This document shows positions 7,901-8,621 of a stretch of 8,621 nucleotides of DNA, piece after piece. Position 1 is the first letter of the stretch. Each line of letters begins with the position of its first letter. The notes beneath the pieces were generated by a model, which did not search any database, was not told the origin of the DNA, and saw nothing but the letters and a program-made list of their open reading frames with translations. Source of the stretch: Clostridia bacterium (GTDB lineage: Bacteria; Bacillota; Clostridia; UBA1381; UMGS1253). The translations under genes were made by a program, and so were the position numbers. The DNA lies in contig JAFQPV010000287.1 in assembly GCA_017411585.1 (NCBI GenBank), positions 1-8,621 of the forward strand, read 5' to 3'.

Positions 7901-8621
7901 CCTGCTCGACGAGGTAAGTAAAGCCGAGCATCATCATGCGGCGCTCGATACTTCTTGCCGCACTCAAAATATTTCTGCCGTTTGCAAAGGTGTACGTTTC
8001 ACAAGGTGTAGTCAAAAGCAAATCTGCATTGTCCTTGGTTTCTGCATACCAAATCGCGCACTGCTCATCTGTCGCAATTTTATCCGTTACTTCCGTTCTG
8101 CTGTTGATAAACAATCTCGGATGTGCATTTAAGTTCGACACGTAGCTCTTCTCCGTTACCGGCTCGCCGATTTTTGCCCAGTTTGTACCGGTTGAGCCGT
8201 AATACTTTGCATCGCCGAAATCCGGTGCCGCATCGCTGTAAATGATAAAGTTATCCAGCAAAATGGTGTCGCCCGGCTGCAGCACCGGGAAAATGCGCAT
8301 CTGCACCTCGGAATAGCTTTCTACTTCTTTACTGAACGAAACGCTGTCCACTTCCTTGCCGTTTAAATAAGCAACAACGCTCTTTTTGTAAAATTCAAAC
8401 ACAGCCTTGATGTGGTCCCAAACCTGCGATCCTCTCGGCACAAAACCATTCTTTGCTGCGGCAAAGTTCGTGCCTGCCGCATCCTGAAGATAGATTGTCA
8501 TCGAGCTTTGCGAGCCCTTGGTAAACTGTGCATAAAATTCCACCGTCAGCGTCGTCGGCTTTTCGCCGAGCGTCAGATTCTTTTCAAAGCGCGGTGTCTT
8601 TTGTACCCTTTCCAGATTGGT
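4920..8621 (-). CDS. Large secreted heparinase II/III-like protein with stalk, F5/8 type C and Big_2 domains (5' end off-window)
   Basis: 1233 codons are visible, ending in TAA at 4920. The frame is open to the window edge; the GTG at 8543 is internal, because alignment with the 3591-1 paralogue continues upstream of it. Order, with nucleotide ranges: end of a LamG/CBM-like beta-sandwich (8621-8235); alpha/alpha toroid (8126-7194) with FYDWCYD, TSNR and DGGFPEGSSY; heparinase II/III beta-sandwich (7121-6354); copper-amine-oxidase-N-like stalk domain (6314-5934); a cadherin-like segment (RVLLNGAEMKSF, about 5890-5700); an F5/8 type C (CBM32-like) module (about 5696-5208) with WICYEF and AEVSVDGINWEQV; and a Big_2 domain (5174-4923) with SSNPAVATVDANGVVT. 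No LPXTG or S-layer anchor ends the protein. It probably binds and perhaps cleaves a uronate-rich polysaccharide outside the cell. The usual H-x-H motif reads HMF, and the metal Asp and His positions are Thr and Gln, so catalysis is doubtful. It probably shares an operon with the downstream ogl (18-nt gap). Confidence 0.85.
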   Translation of the reverse strand, partial: TNLERVQKTPRFEKNLTLGEKPTTLTVEFYAQFTKGSQSSMTIYLQDAAGTNFAAAKNGFVPRGSQVWDHIKAVFEFYKKSVVAYLNGKEVDSVSFSKEVESYSEVQMRIFPVLQPGDTILLDNFIIYSDAAPDFGDAKYYGSTGTNWAKIGEPVTEKSYVSNLNAHPRLFINSRTEVTDKIATDEQCAIWYAETKDNADLLLTTPCETYTFANGRNILSAARSIERRMMMLGFTYLVEQDRKYVERGLKEIRNAGTFPDWSNVAPMIPSELMYGVACFYDWCYDALTPEERTEIIDILKKQALWQFVRSYDGVISVEIAKGTSNRTMIANTSAAGIALAIADEEPQLAEYLLTYALKHGRQPVEAFGADGGFPEGSSYWGLATEYMVYMLAQLESAFKPEFEKPEAITWFFDNPVVENMGDYWVYTAGPKKNFNFGDASDTIEGDPTPYWLAARYNKPLYNWALDKRSGVNYPYFALLYKDVNMSSDVGDTPLDKTFDAKDDAQVATFRSSWTDDNALYAAMQGGYNGTGHMFKSLGTFVIDANGTRFIRTLGRSDYSSLYDANMYYQKRAEGQNTLIANPGKGWDQVETAYAKFIRHEEAENEAFSILDMTQTSYDFASAKRGMYITKGRNSIVLQDEVTMKKPSELWWFAHATGDITLSADKKSALITVGNERMYVAITEGPADATFEIMAARPLPTSPTAPDEVYQDIYKLAIHMTNVTEMTLAVEFVPLKEGEAAPETLTPVTKMDTWSVSDNAISTARQAGNTVALFLNSPVVLDKGYRTYVDTANMDVYPFTDNGRTLVPVRFISESFDAQVGWYEPSQTVSVTKGNTTIQLQIGSDKMLVNGEERILDVPAQTYNSRTLIPLRALVEALGKKVLWDDRGLIVISDSAVEYTEAEKVNIISLLSERVLLNGAEMKSFTTDKTDYTMLTDGNIPTVTLASGAPVVQNGNTASFTIGEKSYTITFVTDKFAGQDGTNSPNNITELKLSASLSGVPAELSRQSVAHVTFSAGHDKYVEFGTVDNIISDALVNRWSAAKPAWICYEFAEPVSLYAFGLAGLGTASGPRSFIFNAEVSVDGINWEQVLDTRTSGTTNMPEIFELGGKTAKYFRINGQGDANGGSYNSYTEVCFYTSKEQMETDMQYWPIYFAGNGVNGSVGETKALVLKAYNGKGEEVLADGVVFTSSNPAVATVDANGVVTFVGKGDTTISATYEGKYAKVEASVTLTCK
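5895..8621 (-). repeat. Paralogous segment, copy 2
   Basis: Counterpart of 1-2739. Both window edges cut the alignment, so the true duplicated unit is larger. Since ogl lies between the copies, it was either part of the duplicated block and later lost from one side, or inserted between them. Confidence 0.85.

Noticed and set aside
8541..8543. GTG at 8543 as the start of the upstream paralogue
   Set aside because: The frame stays open to the window edge, and the residues upstream of it align with the N-terminal module of the other paralogue. No ribosome binding site or signal peptide is there.
4920..8621. Heparin or heparan sulfate as the substrate
   Set aside because: The family name does not fix substrate. 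Key residues differ, no sulfatase is nearby, and the PL22 neighbour points to galacturonides.

Overview
The window reads entirely on the minus strand: three protein-coding genes, two of them cut by the window edges, plus one 146-bp control region. Strong Shine-Dalgarno sequences (GGGAGG, AAGGAGG), a Gram-positive style signal peptide, large secreted multidomain proteins with copper-amine-oxidase-N-like 'stalk' and Big_2 domains, and no outer-membrane (SusC/SusD, TonB) components suggest a Bacillota/Clostridia-type bacterium living on plant or other uronate-containing polysaccharide. The assignment to Clostridia is inference; the window has no taxonomic marker.

Layout in transcription order, right to left. 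(1) 8621-4920: the 3' part (1233 codons visible, start off-window) of a large extracellular heparinase II/III-like polysaccharide-lyase-fold protein. It carries a carbohydrate-binding-type beta-sandwich, an alpha/alpha toroid, a C-terminal beta-sandwich, a stalk domain, a cadherin-like segment, an F5/8 type C (CBM32-like) module and a terminal Big_2 domain. (2) After only 18 nt, 4901-3738: a cytoplasmic oligogalacturonate lyase (PL22 family, ogl) with the family's His/Gln/Arg active-site constellation intact. Its stop is followed at once by a strong rho-independent terminator (3732-3701). (3) A short promoter region with a 15-bp palindrome and a 9-bp direct repeat. (4) 3591-1: a second heparinase II/III-like protein with a visible start and signal peptide, cut off at the window edge just after its stalk domain. 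It is a close paralogue of the first.

The genes fit a pectin or other uronate-polymer utilisation locus. The two exported proteins would bind and possibly cleave polymer outside the cell, and the PL22 enzyme would split imported unsaturated digalacturonate-type fragments. No transporter, regulator or later pathway enzyme lies inside the window.

The most notable observation is that both heparinase-like proteins appear to have lost the metal-site residues usual in related lyases (H-x-H ... D ... H). The first histidine is kept in both; the second is kept in the 3591-1 protein and is Phe in the 8621-4920 protein; the Asp and last His positions are Thr and Gln in both. They may be a divergent metal-independent lyase subfamily or binding proteins derived from lyases.
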